This document shows positions 1-12,296 of a stretch of 64,000 nt of DNA, one piece after another. Every line of letters starts with the position of its first letter. The stretch's first letter is position 1. The notes under the pieces are model-generated. The model was not told where the DNA came from and ran no database searches. It worked only from the letters and a program-made list of their open reading frames with translations. Source of the stretch: Danio rerio (Eukaryota > Chordata > Actinopteri > Cypriniformes > Danionidae); contig NC_133180.1 of the NCBI RefSeq assembly GCF_049306965.1, positions 27,994,501-28,058,500 of the forward strand, written 5' to 3'. Both the position numbers and the translations under genes were made by a program.

Positions 1-1196
1 CAGTGGGAGAGGTCAGAGTCACTTTAGCTCTACCTGTTTTTAAAGCGATAGCTCACCCAAAACTGAAAAATCTGCCATCATTTACTCAACCGTAACACAA
101 AAGAAGATATTTTGAAGAAAGCTGGAAACATGTAACCATCAACTTCTATAGTGTTTGTTTATGTAAACAGTTACAGGCTTTTAGCTTTCTTTAGATCATC
201 TTCTTTTGTGTTTGACAGAGGTAAGAATCTCATGAAGGTTTGGAACTGGGGCTGTAGAATATATCGTTTTGTAGGGATAATTTACAGTTTTATCTTAAAG
301 AAGGACCAGTCTGTCAGATGTCAGAAGAGCCGTATTCAGAGATTCAAATAAATAAAGTTTACTGAATATAGTTTGCAGTTTCATCAGCAGAAACCAGCTT
401 CAACCCTCGCAATGAGTTCCTAGGCTGCTACTCTCTACACACGACCAGAAAGTGTGTGATTCAGGTAACAGGTTCTGATTGGTTAAAACAAAGATAGACC
501 ATTTTAAATATGGATGTCAATGCTGGGTCATATCTGAATCCAGATAGGAATGTTTTGGTTAAGTCACCCGTAGACAATTAAGAGCTTGTCTCAGACCTGT
601 AGAACTGACCCATCGGATGCATATACACATGCAAGAGACCATTTGTTATTAAAACCCAAGGTTGTTTCTTCATACTCTGTCTTATCAAACTAGTTCAAAA
701 TTGGTATAAAAAGCATTCAGACTGCTATATTCTTGCTACACAAAGTCTATCTTGAATAAAAAGGAAAGACACTTTAAACAGAATAAACACATATTAATAA
801 TAATATCAAAATCACTTTAGACAGTATTAACACATAATTATACAGTTGTTTTCAGTCATCGTGCCCCTCAGTTCCACTCGAGGTGACCTCTGACCTAGTT
901 TGGTGGCTCCTGAAAATAGAGTTAAAATAGACAGACAAATGCACTGAACATTCTTATATTACAGTAAAGAATGTGATAACTTCATTCATTAGTCAAAATC
1001 ATTTCAAAGTTAAATACTTATTCAAATAATCATATTAATAAAGTAATGAGAAAATGGATAAACGTTGATTCATGCTGCGACAGATTGGAAGGCAGAAATC
1101 GGAATCCATCAGATTCAGCGTTAAACAGTGTTTCCTGTAGGATTTTGTCCAGCTGTGGTGGCAGGCCTTTTACACAGATCTTCCAACTATCTATGG

Positions 1197-1389
1197 CAGG
1201 GGTGTCAAACTCAACTCCTGGAGGGCCGAAGCCCTGCACAGTTTAGTTCCAACCCTGCTCCAACACACTTACCTGTAGGTTTCAAACGAGCCTGAAGGAC
1301 TCAATTAGTTTGATCAGGTGTGTTTAATTAGGGTTGGAACTAAACTGTGCAGAGCTGCGGCCCTTTTGGAACTGAGTTTGACACCTGTG
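1197..1389. mobile_element. hAT-type MITE, copy 1 (193 bp, palindromic)
   Basis: The element starts CAGGGGTGTCAAACTC and ends with the inverted form GAGTTTGACACCTGTG. The two halves are partly palindromic (GCACAGTTTAGTTCCAACCC against GGGTTGGAACTAAACTGTGC). It is bounded by a perfect 8-bp duplication ATCTATGG at 1189-1196 and 1390-1397, the target length of hAT elements. It has no coding capacity. Sister copies lie at 4433-4624 and about 53923-54107. Confidence 0.9.
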
Positions 1390-2978
1390 ATCTATGGCGT
1401 TATTTCAATGACAAATGTCATGAGCGCAGTATAAAAAGTTAGGATCACATTCATTTAATACAAACATGCAAATCTCTTTGTTTGTGCACCAATTTCCACT
1501 CTTTGTGCACAAAGGGGAAATTTTCTTGTGCGCTTTTAAATTAACACTGCTGAAGTGTGGTAAAGTGCATTTATGTAACTAATATGCCTCCAACATTTAT
1601 TAGATTTGCTTGAAATATTTATGAATGTCTCCAATAGACCTACAAAACGACATTGATGCATTCTGAAGTGAAACAAAATAAAGTCATTGTTTGCAGAAGC
1701 ATAGACCTTTAACTATAAATAAAGTATAATTATGGAAACTGTGTTCATCATAACTGAATGCTTTGTCGTGTTTACTGGCCTTACGCATCGCACAGCCCTG
1801 TCAGTCAGTCAGACTGACAGAACACACAGCACTATTAGATTACAGAAAGGTTCGCTCTGTTATAATTCACTTACATTTTAATACATTTTGGTGTGATTGT
1901 AACCCACTAAAAAAGAAAACAGCAACAACTGAAGCTTTTGAATAAGAAGCAGTAATAAATTTTAGTGTCGCGCCCTGCCACAATTAAGTGCACACAGCAT
2001 CCCATATTATCTGATAATTGTAAGAAATAAGTCCAAAAGGCAACTGACTGTGTAAAGCCACGTAAACAAAACAAAAATATGATGAATTTTCTGAGTTCAG
2101 TAGCTAATCTGCCGGAGTCAGCTGAAGTGACGGCAACCAGCGAGACCTAGCTGTCACTCAAGTGGCCACGCCCTTAATTATGCAAACTTAATATAACCTA
2201 ATAAAAAGGAAATGGATGGGTTAAAAAAAAATCCCCTCACAGTTGTCATGAAGGGTAATATTAGCTATATGAACCAAAATCGTTCTTTGTAACAGGCTGT
2301 AAACACCTTTTTTTCCCTGTTATAAAAGTTGGCCATTCTAACATTGGGCTCAATTGAAATTTGACAGGACTAGCGAAATTTTGATGAATTGCAGCTTCAG
2401 TTACTTCCATATTGCCTTCCCGAGGGAGAGCAGGGGGTTGCCGCTTTTTTAAAACGTACTAATATTAATAAATGCTGTAATTTAGGAAAAATTGTTTATT
2501 ACTAGTTCATGTTAAGCAATGATAACAATAAAATCCTTTTGTGATTATTTGCATCAATTTCTCATTAATGAGCCTTTAACAACCATAGGACCTTTTTATT
2601 GAACAAAAGGTGATATTAGTGGCAATTTTTTTTTTAATGTTTTTAAAGTGTGCTGCCTTACATTAAATAAATAAATAAATGCATAAAAATAGTTACTATG
2701 CGGCATTGCTGTAAAAACACTTTTTTAAAATCTTATGTAGGCGCCATATTTGATTTTAAAGTGAGAGGAGGTGAAAATGAAAGTGAATAATAGTTTAAAC
2801 TCAGTCTTGTTTTCAAAAGTATACAAATATGGCGGATAAGTTGTTTGGACTTTTTAAGAAGTGCTTTTATATTGAAGCTTAAATGTATTAATAATAATTT
2901 AATTCCACAGAAAATAAGACAAAAGTTCAACAAGAAAAAGAAAATGGGTTAATAATTATAAAAATAAGGAATATTTCA

Positions 2979-3300
2979 TTCAATCATTCATTAATTTTCT
3001 TTTCGGCTTAGTGGAATGAACTGCCAACTTATCCAGCATCTGTTTTAGGCAGCAGATGCCCTTCCAGCTGCAACCCATCACTGGGAAACATCCATCCATA
3101 TACACTCATTCACACACATACACGATGGACAATTTACCCTACCCAATTTACCTATACTACATGTTTTTGGACTTGTGGGGGAAACTGGAGTACCCGGAGG
3201 AAACCTACACCAATACGGGAAGAACATGCAAACTCCACACAGAAACGCCAACTGACCCAGCTTAGCCTTGAACCAGTGACCTTCTTGGTGTGGTCTGCCC
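2979..3300 (-). mobile_element. DANA SINE, reversed copy
   Basis: Read on the minus strand this is the tRNA-derived DANA SINE: a tRNA-like head near 3300 with the B-box remnant, then the conserved stretch CCAACTTATCCAGCATCTG (plus-strand form) and a tail of TGAATGA-type repeats near 2979. The small open frames over it on either strand belong to the repeat, not to a gene. Confidence 0.85.
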
Positions 3301-3424
3301 CACAATATTTTTTTTAAGTCATTTATTTTTAAAGTTGCTGTGTGACAGTAATTCTTCAAGCCTCTTTGTAGACAAATAAATATCCCTGCCAATAACTCAT
3401 CTGTACGTTTTTTCCCTTTTTCAG

Positions 3425-6400
3425 AATGAGAAAGACACAGTCCCATTTTTTATGCAGGCAGATTGCACGGTGACTTCACAGACAGGGGCCAAAGCCTTCA
3501 AAATCCCCCTGTCCATTCGTCAGCGGATCTGCACCACCTTCGATACTGCCAACGCCAAGGGCAAGGACTGGCAGCTCTTAGCTCAGAAACTCCACATTCA
3601 GAGGTGAGCACTGGAGAGAGATGTAGCCAAGGCAACACCGCTGATTGAAACTTATTGCGGCAGTGCTCACTTTGTTAACAATGCCCTTGAATAATAAGCT
3701 GAGACCGCGCTCCACTTTGCTTCATCATTTCACTCAGAACTCATACTCCTCGGGCTTTTCATCTTTATTGAATTCAGTTTCTGCAAAGGTTAGATGTTAA
3801 AGAACCACTAGAGAGTCAAGAGATGTGAGAGCCACCTTCCCTTTATCTGTGAAGTGATTTTACAGCACATTGATATAGCTTATGTATTTCTGTGGAGATA
3901 ATCTTTGAACCGGACTTCATCCAAACTTCTTTTTAATCGGAATCTTGCATTTGGATCTGAAGTGGTGTTTATTATTATATAAGACTTACAAGTCAAGTGT
4001 CTAAGTAAAAGAAAGGATGCACCAAAGGAGAGAGAACTGATGACAACTAAAAATGTGGTATTCATTTTTCGTAGTAGTACATCGCAAATACTGATACTCA
4101 AATGCATCATTTATGAGATAACACAGTTATGAAGATGTGAAGTGGCATTGCAGCTCTGTAAATTGTGCCGTTTGATATAAATGGCTTGTTTTCCCCAAAG
4201 AAAACGTCTTGTTACCTTTTTTTGAACTTGTGTCACATGACCGTTTGAGTTTGCTATTATATTACAACACTGCCATCTATTGGTACACCACAGGTACCAG
4301 CACACATCATGTGTTTAGTTCAATTGCAGTACAGATTCAGAACAACACATGGATGTGTTATTCATACAAAGTGTACAAGCATACAAATATAATTGCATTT
4401 TTCAAAACTGATCCAGTTGTGATCATTTATACCAGTGGTCTCAAACTCAATTCCTGGAGGGCCACGGCTCTGCACAGTTTAGCTCCAACCACCTCCAACT
4501 CACACCTGCTTAATACTCTAGTAGTCTTGAACACCTTGGTTATTTGGATCAGCTGTGTTTGATTATGGTTGGAGGAAAACTGTGCAGAGCTGCGGCCCTC
4601 CAGGAATCCAGTTTGAAAGCCAAGATTTATACACTTAAGAAATGTATACAAATAATTCAATACTTATTACTTACTTTTTTTTTTTTGTCTTGATTAAAAT
4701 GAATGAAGTACAATTTTACAAATCGTCACCTTGGAATTATAAGGTTCTATCTGCTTTCTAAATGATTTTGAAATATTGAGTTTCAAAGTTTTTGCATTCC
4801 ATTTACAGTGCATCCGGAAATTATTCATAACGCTTCACTTTTACCACTATTTTTATGTTGCAGATATTTTGAAATTGTTGCAAATTTAGTAACAATAAAA
4901 AAACCTGAAAAATCACATGCAGATGAAAAGTGAAGCACATTGAATACTCTCCGGATGCACTGTAGCAAACAATATGTGTGTAACAGTTCTCTTTCATATA
5001 TTAACATGACAGAGACCCTAAATGTACTCTAAATGTACATTATCAAAATTCTCTTAAATTTGAAAATTGGGGTAAAACAAACATTGAGCCTTCTAATTCT
5101 AAACAGTCATTTTCCGCTTTGAATTATTAAGGTTCTGTCTGGCAGATCATTAATTGAAGCATTACTTTTCAACAAATACAATAAGTCTGCTTATTAATTT
5201 AAGTAAAAAACTCAACAACAATATGTTGATGTTTGAGAAAGCTACATTTTTGCTTTCTATAACATTTATTGAATGTTTTAGGTTAAATCTTTTTTTTCTA
5301 GTTCAAATTAAGCATACAAGGCTGTACTAAATATTTTGTCCAGTGCAGATGCTAATTTTATGTCATTAATATGGCAATATTTATTGAATTATATGCTTCA
5401 TATGAATTAAAAAGAAATTTAAAGACTTTAAAAGAAAACAGACAATAAGCAAATGAGTTTTATCAACACTGAAAAAAATTTCACTGACTATATATACACA
5501 AATAAAATTGTTTCACATTTAATATATTACATTTTTTAAATAACTGTTTCTTTTACAACCATGTAAAATTAAACATTTCATCTCAATGTCAAAAAATGCT
5601 TCTAAATCGTCACATTAACACACATATTTTAATTTCAGGTTTCTTCTTAGTATTGTGTGGTGCGGCATTATTTAGTCAACTCTGATTTTGTGTTTCTCTC
5701 TTGTCTTTTTCTGCTGTCAACAGAGTAGTCTGGTGAAATGACAAAGAAAGCTAATTCTAATTGGTCTTCGTGCTTGCATTTGGAATGCTGATTGGCTCAC
5801 AGAAAGAACCTTATATAGAGCCAAGCTAGAATTCGACTGTGTAGATAAAACCTTTTTTGTTTTTTAAACAAAGGTCTTAAAATGTAAACACTTATAAAAA
5901 TATCACATAATGTAAATAAGCTGTCAATTAATAAGAATGTCAATAACGTCATTTTGACAAAAACGTCAGATAGAACCTTAAAATTCTAAGATGACAAAAT
6001 GTACTTCAAGCTACAATCGTTTGTGCTTTAAATATATATTCAAGGTGACCCAATGGCTCAGTGGTTAGCACTGTCACCTCACAGAAAGAAGGTCGCTGGT
6101 TTGAGTTGAGCCAGTTGGCATTTCTGTGTGGAGGTTGCATGTTCTCCCTTTGTTAATGTGAGTTTCTTTTAGGTGCTTGGTTTTTCCCCACATCGCTATA
6201 TGAGATATAGATTGACTAAATTGGCCATAGTGTATGAGTGTGCGTAAAACATATGCTGGATAAGTTGGCGGTTCATTCTGCTGTGGCGACCCTGATAAAT
6301 AAGGCACAAAGCCAAAGGAAAATGAATGAATGAATAAATATTCAATTCTCATTTCTGGACATCCACTTCAATCTGACTGCTCTGATCAAATGTTGTGTTG

Positions 6401-8884
6401 CTTATGCCAATGTGACTCTGTAATGCTCATTATAATGTAAACACATCAGAACAGGGGTCTCATTTATAAAAGTGCACAAAATGGGGGAAATGTGCATATG
6501 CCCTTTACAATGCAATATTTGTGATCTATAAATGTGAGCAGCTACAAGTAAACTTTAAGTAAAAATATTTAAATTAATTATTGACTTAAATTAACCACTT
6601 TAAATAATCATATGAGCCATCATCTTTAATAAATAAAGAACTAATTATTCTGCTGTATGTTTACTTATGAAGGTTTTACACAAAATTTGATAAATAAGAC
6701 ATCAGGTCTTTGCTGAAGTAAAAGTCAGGCTCATGTGTTTTTACATCAAAAATATTTGTAAATTATTAACTCAAATCATTGATTTTCGACAGCTGCCGTA
6801 TGCGTATTCTCAACTTTACAGCTAAGTCACTTATGATACATTCGTAGCGGAATTTCTGGGAGAAGACATGTCTCAACAATTTACAATTGACATTACATTT
6901 AGCAGGTGCTTTTATCTAAATTGACTCACAAACACACATTGTGCAGTTTGGTGTTCATTGCCTTGCTCAAGTGACTGAGGAAGGGTGGAAGACAGGTTTG
7001 GCTTTTCTCTTCCTTAAGAAAAAAGAAAGTAAGTACTTACCCCAATGTTTGTTTACCGCTGAAAATGATAATGAACAAGAAAAGTAGTTGGTTTCTGCGG
7101 TAAACAAACTGTGTGCTAAACGGTTCCTGTGAGACGCATCTATTCCAGGAAATTCCACTATGAATGCGTCTTTCAAGACGTGTGTAACCCAGTTTGTTTA
7201 TGGGAGCGTTTTATGATGGATTTACAGCCCAAATTTGACATTATTTCTCAAACTTATTTAGAAGTATAACCTAACCTTGCATGATATTTACAGGGTTTCC
7301 GCTGGTTTCCACAGTAAAATTTAAGACTTTTTAAGACCATGAAGAATAAAATTTCAAATTTTTTAACAACCCATGAGAAAAAAAAATGCACTTGCCGTAT
7401 TTAATATGATTTGCCTATAATTCTTATTAGTTATTTCTTAGCCACATATTTTAAATAATGTGTCAAAACAAGCAGCCCCTAGTTATATACATATATTTTT
7501 AAGTGACAACATAAAAAAACCCTTGTAAATGTATACACAATGCTGTTCTAAAAGTTTTATTCACTTGTATTTGTTAGTGATTGGATGTGTGTTGGATCAA
7601 TTGGGAAGCTTTACATAAAAAAAGGAAAATTAAGACCCTTTTAAAATGATATTAGACCTACAATACTATATTTCAGTCAATGTAAGACTTTTTAACGCCT
7701 AAAATTTAGTTTTTGAAATGTAAGACCCCGTGGATACCCTGCATTTAATGACAAATGTCTTTGGCAAACTTACACTTATGCTTACAACTTCCATCAATAC
7801 ATATATGGTAATTAAGCAGCATGTTAAGTTGATGTTCAAGAAAGCCAGCCCTGATCTATGCACTGTTTCAAATGTTGAAACTGGTGGAGATGATAGCACT
7901 ATTACAGTTCCCATCCCTGCCACATAATGGTATGCAATTTTGGATTATCTTGAAAGATAGATGACTAATGTGAAACAACTGTGCTGATTTGCTTTGGCAT
8001 GGATCATAAATGGTGGTCCTACGCTGTACTATGAAAGAGGCCAAAATTGAAGGTCTTGTGACCAAAAATATTCTGAAAAAACTACTGACATTCTTATGAT
8101 TTATGATCATCTCACTATGTCTTTGTCTGCTATGACCTATATCTACTGATTAGCCAATAAAAATGGAAATAACATCAATGGAACGTGGCATTATAACTAA
8201 ATACCAAGTTCCTTTTGCAAAAATGGCATATGAAGTTAACCACATTTCCCTATCCATGGTCTTTCCTCTTCTCTTCTGCACATAAAAAGCGTAATTTATT
8301 TTGCTGTATTTGTTTAACATTTAAGCACACTGATAATGTTAACTAGCTGTGTAGCCTACAATTTAATAGTGATTATCATCATATAGTACCAACGTGTATT
8401 ATTGAACACAGTAGTTTGTAAAAATGCTTAAATTGCAGTCTATAGAAGGCTTAAAAGTCAACATATTGTAACATTGTCGTGTTGAAAGTATCTGTCTTAC
8501 AAACTCATTTTAATTTTATGCAAGTAACACCAAAGTGCACCATTTACAAAAATGGATCTACACAATGTGGACAGTCAATTATTTACAAGAGATTCTAGTC
8601 AGATTCGGCCGGACAGTGTGAATGGAACCTAAAATGAGTGTGAATGTAGCTTAAAAAGCCTTTTCTGTGTTCTCAAAAATCTCCATTTCTGTCTGCACAG
8701 GAATCTGTCCTACTTCACCAAACAGAAGAGTCCCTCTGCTGTCATTCTCAGTCTCTGGGAAGCCAGACATCAGGACAGTGGAGATCTTGACTCGCTCGCA
8801 AGTGCTTTGGAGGAGATTGGAAAGATTCACTGTAAAAGTCTGCCTCAGAGTCCAGATGAGAACGAAACAGACTTTACGTTTTGA
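3425..8884 (+). CDS. unc5d: Netrin receptor UNC5D-like, last two coding exons (partial gene)
   Basis: UNC5 proteins are single-pass netrin receptors for axon repulsion and dependence-type apoptosis; only the cytoplasmic C-terminus is here. The penultimate exon is 3425-3603, preceded by a pyrimidine-rich AG acceptor and followed by GTGAGC. The last exon is 8701-8884 and ends in TGA; the AG|G junction restores an Arg codon. Together they encode about 120 residues containing a death domain: [20 protein letters not shown], then [10 protein letters not shown], then [15 protein letters not shown] and [10 protein letters not shown], ending DFTF. From memory, the [15 protein letters not shown] and NLSYF wording fits UNC5D better than UNC5A, B or C. 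Fish have duplicated unc5d genes and I cannot say which copy this is. Upstream exons (Ig, TSP1, transmembrane, ZU5) lie left of the window; positions 1-3424 are read as intron. Confidence 0.88.
4433..4624. mobile_element. hAT-type MITE, copy 2 (192 bp, palindromic)
   Basis: Same family as 1197-1389: it begins CAGTGGTCTCAAACTC, has GCACAGTTTAGCTCCAACC mirrored by GAAAACTGTGCAGAGC, and is flanked by a perfect 8-bp duplication ATTTATAC at 4425-4432 and 4625-4632. It lies in the last unc5d intron. Confidence 0.9.
4728..5990. mobile_element. Cluster of DNA-element ends sharing AAGGTTCTATCTG
   Basis: Three related ends occur in the same intron: TTGGAATTATAAGGTTCTAT at about 4731, TTGAATTATTAAGGTTCTGT at 5119, and the inverse form AGATAGAACCTTAAAATTCT at about 5969-5988. 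The outer pair may bound one element into which the TA-flanked MITE at 4806-4962 inserted, or the 5119/5990 pair may be the true element (about 870 bp) with a fragment to its left. Target duplications were not resolved and no coding frame is present. Confidence 0.45.
4806..4962. mobile_element. Tc1/mariner-type MITE (157 bp)
   Basis: Inverted ends CAGTGCATCCGGAAATTATT and AATACTCTCCGGATGCACTG, both flanked by TA (4804-4805 and 4963-4964), the target of Tc1/mariner elements. The subterminal CGCTTCACTTTT is mirrored by AAAAGTGAAGC. It is noncoding. Confidence 0.85.
6044..6341 (+). mobile_element. DANA SINE, forward copy with target duplication
   Basis: The polymerase III A box region reads TGGCTCAGTGGTTAGCAC and the B box region GGTCGCTGGTTTGAGTTG. 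The body carries the DANA-diagnostic GCTGGATAAGTTGGCGGTTC and the tail is (TGAA)n ending near 6341. A short direct repeat ATATTCAA flanks it (6036-6043 and 6338-6345). Lies in the last unc5d intron. Confidence 0.9.
7291..7741. mobile_element. DNA-element copy with CAGGGTTTC ends
   Basis: Begins CAGGGTTTCCGCTGG and ends GTGGATACCCTG, with TTAAGACTTTTTAAGACC near the left end mirrored by TGTAAGACTTTTTAACG near the right end. Related ends occur at 37529 and at 59531-60217, so this is a dispersed noncoding family. No clear target duplication was found. Confidence 0.65.
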
Positions 8885-10612
8885 GGGACGACGGAAAACT
8901 TCATGTGTTTCACCAGACACAACTCAATTTGGAGTCCAAGTGGAACGGAGTTGAGGTGCATCCAGTCTGAGAGGAGACCGGGAACAGATGCGAGCGCTCA
9001 CTTATCTGTACATGTGCAAAGTTGGAATGAATTTGGCAAAGCTTAGACGTCAGAGTGCCAAGCCATCGCATCTTACACAAAATTCCGCCTTAGCCTTTCC
9101 TGTTTTGTTTTTTATTGTGTGGGATTAGATAGGTGCAGGCTTTTCTCGTGCATCTTTTCCAACAGTTGCACAGTATTTAGACCCCATCTGCATGTGATCA
9201 CTGACGTGCGCTTTGTTTGCACTATATGATGTATCGAGAAGGCAAGAAAGGGAAGTACACTCCTGCCTTTTTTGCACATCACACATTGTGAACGTGGCTC
9301 ACCATGTTCTTTTATTTCCATTGTTGTTTTATTGCCTTTTTGCCGTCCTAATAGGATCAGCTGATGAATAACATGAGGTATTCTAACTTTGTTTTCAGCT
9401 ATGGCAGAGTGACTGCGCAGTAGAAATGAATCTCATTCATGCAGGTTAGGGGCTAAAAATCAATTACGTTCCTCCCTCTGAAAATGCATAACCCACCCGT
9501 GTGCTCGAATGCATTACTGTTCCTGTGAGCGAATATGAGTCATCAGGAACAGAGAGCACTACTATATCATGCCTTTTATAGTGAGCGTCAGGCTTGAGAC
9601 TAATATTGACCAGAAGCAGGGTTCGCTTAAGCCATGCAAACGGCAGCACATCCCTTTTGTTAACACTTCTGGCTTTCTTTTGAAATGCGGCTGAAAAGGA
9701 AGAGACTTTTGTAAAATGAAGCCTGTCTTATCTCCTCTGACCAAATTCCTCCGTGCGGCGTCAAACACAATAGGGCAACATGGGCCGCTGAGCAGGGAGA
9801 GTTATAATTAAGGTCTGATAAAAGGAAAGCAGCTATGTGGGGTGAAATGCCGTCAAGTACAGGAGAGAAGAAAAAAAGTTATGTTCTTCTTTTCGTGTCA
9901 TCTATCTCATTAACCTTCTCTCTCAAACAGAAATGCCTCCAAGAGCTCATTTAAGTTGTTTTTATAGAAGTGGTTACACTTGTTATTTAGTTTCTTGGTT
10001 CTTAAAGGGAAATTATATGTTTCTGATTCACTTTGCATTCATACTGTCATTTTAAACAGAACTTACTGGACATCCAATACAATGCTTTGTGTGGGGTATG
10101 AAAAGGAGTCAAAACAGCACCAGGAATTTCTCCATCACACTCATAAATGAAGGTCTGCTCCTTTGCGCATCTCTCATGCTTGTATTGAACTGTAATTGGC
10201 AACGTTGTAGATGTGGCAAGAAAAAAAAGGTATGCATGAACATTCTGTCCTATTAAGGGTGGGATCCTATGACATATTATCGTATTTTTGGTTCATTTTG
10301 TGTTCATATTTTAGTTGAACTGCACCGGAGTTGGAGCGAAGTGGACCGAAACCTAGGGCTGGGCGATTTGACCTAAAATCAAAATCTTAATTAATTAAAC
10401 ATTTTGACTCTATTTTGATTAATGACCGAATATTATATGTTTATTTATTTATTTTTTGCCCCTCACATGGTTTGTACAGTAAATATGCGGACATTTTAAA
10501 AGTGAGAGATTTTTGAATGAAGGGTGCATTACTTGATTTAAAATTATTGAAGGAAACACACACTATCTACTATCTATGATTATTTATTGACCCTCAATGT
10601 TGAAAAACTTAA

Positions 10613-12014
10613 ATGGACCCTTCGCTAAGCCCCACCCTCCTTAGTTACTGTTGCTAGTCCTGTCAAGCTTTTGTGCCTGCAACGTCTATTACAATGTGTA
10701 TGCGCCAGTGTCAGACATTGCCAGGGATATAATTAGTCATGTTTGGCAAACAGGTGGGATATACAAGACAGCCAGACAAAAATGGTATGCAGTATGCATT
10801 ACAAGGGTATATTCACGACAATAATAGCAACCGATTAGAAAATGATTTGATCAAAATTGAAGCTAGCTTACCCTAGCTGCCTCATACGCCGACCATTCTA
10901 CAGCTTAGTTCATGCACAGCAGGAGAGGTGAAATTAAAACATAATCGAATAATAACAAATTAAACCGTAATTTCAGTTTTTTTGCCAAAAAGCCTGATGG
11001 ATTAATTGTTGTGCAATGAAATATAGCGTTACTAACCGATGAGGAAACATGCATGGACAGTCCTTTTACATAATTCATTCATAGAAAGAGCAGCCAGAAA
11101 GGGAATGGATTTGTATCGATATTAGCATCATTTACCATAACAATGTAAACCTATCACTGTCTGTACGTATGTTAGTGTGCTCTTCATACTGTTTCTATTC
11201 TAATTAGCAGTTAAGTGAAATAAATAAATAAATTGAAATGCTAATTAAAGTATAAATAGCTGAAGTGAACAAATAAATTTTCTCTACCAGCAAATATTAA
11301 TCGGACAACAAATATAAAAGCAGAGGTTGCACTATAACATCGTCACCAATGACTCCAAAACACAGACGAAAACATCAGTGGATTGTAGCTCTGACAAGGA
11401 CAGGAGGCTTATAAATTACTACAAAACAGCTGCGGATGAAGTATATTGATCGCAAGTGCTGAGATTGTGATCATATTTCTGTTTTGTTCTGTTGATATGT
11501 AATTTCAAATATTCGTAGCTTGAAACAGATGGAAATATGATTGCTATTAGAATGACTACTATGGTGAAGGCTTAAACGGAGCAGTGCTCATAATATCGAG
11601 CGGGAAAAAAAAGAAAAAGACAGCTGTAAAAAATAACTTGCTTTGTATTTTTGTAGGAAACACAGTTTAGATCTGTTTAGGGTAAGAGGTGTGTGAGTTA
11701 TTGCCGTCGGTCTATCACTAAATGTGAATATCGAAAACAAAACAAACTTTACTCCGCTCCTTTAGCGCCCCTCACAGAGTTTGATCCATGCTGGCATTTC
11801 TCCTCTTGGGTTTTAGGTTTTGAAAAGTGAAAAAATTTCACCACCCTGTCCAAACTTTTAGGATACCGGGTATCAGATTTGCACAATCCATTTGCACAAC
11901 GATTTGGCCTGTTTCCCTCACTCAAAAGCTTAACAGAGCTCCTGCGCGTAGCTACGGTTGCTAAACTACAATTGGTTGGTGGCGGTTTTTGGGTTTGGCT
12001 TAGCGAAGGGTAAA
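10613..12014 (-). mobile_element. TTAA-flanked element with THAP relic (Kolobok-like)
   Basis: Inverted ends ACCCTTCGCTAAGCC (10617) and GGCTTAGCGAAGGGT (ending 12011) are identical over 15 bases. TTAA lies just outside each end (10609-10612 and 12015-12018), the target used by Kolobok and piggyBac elements. A decayed THAP-type zinc-finger frame runs leftward from just inside the right end (see 11770-11907). THAP domain plus TTAA target is the known Kolobok combination, so I favour Kolobok. It is inserted in the outer element 10355-13535. Confidence 0.65.
11770..11907 (-). pseudogene. THAP zinc-finger exon relic of a DNA transposon
   Basis: The minus-strand frame reads RCANGLCKSDTRYPKSLDR, then VVKFFHFSKPKTQEEKC. 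This matches the THAP pattern: paired Cys four apart (C-x4-C), a hydrophobic F-F-x-F block, then the PKT..E..C stretch. The Trp expected just after the last Cys in intact THAP domains is not in frame (CQHGSN), and the open frame continues only about 14 more codons, so the copy is decayed. The same frame opens upstream near the right inverted end of the host element, as a first exon of a transposase would. Confidence 0.6.
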
Positions 12015-12296
12015 TTAAAACACACATTGCCTAAAACAAACAGTCACTTTTTTCTTATAAAAAGGGAAAACAAATAACTTGCACTTTTGAAAACAAAATT
12101 TATTAATTTCCATGTTTTCAAAAGTAGAAAATATAACTTTCAATGTAAATAATTTTATTGTAATTGAAAATATGCTGTCTCAAGTCAATGTAATGCAAAC
12201 GCGCAATGTGTAGTTACATTTTTCAAGAGGGGTGCCCGCGAATGTTGCACTGGACTATACCTGTGCGTTTGATGCAGAAGTATAAATCAGCCTTAA

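Larger units (their letters stand above)
1..3424 (+). other. unc5d intron (upstream of the penultimate exon)
   Basis: No exon-like reading frame was recognised here. The stretch is AT-rich and holds a fragment of a common zebrafish repeat end near 48-165 (starting GATAGCTCACCCAAAACTG), a complete hAT MITE at 1197-1389 and a reversed DANA SINE near 2979-3300. The remainder shows nothing I can name. Confidence 0.6.

Noticed and set aside
3078-3446. 122-codon minus-strand frame
   Set aside because: It runs across a reversed DANA SINE and antisense to the unc5d exon; no protein family fits.
6074-6352. 92-codon minus-strand frame
   Set aside because: It is the antisense of the forward DANA SINE copy.
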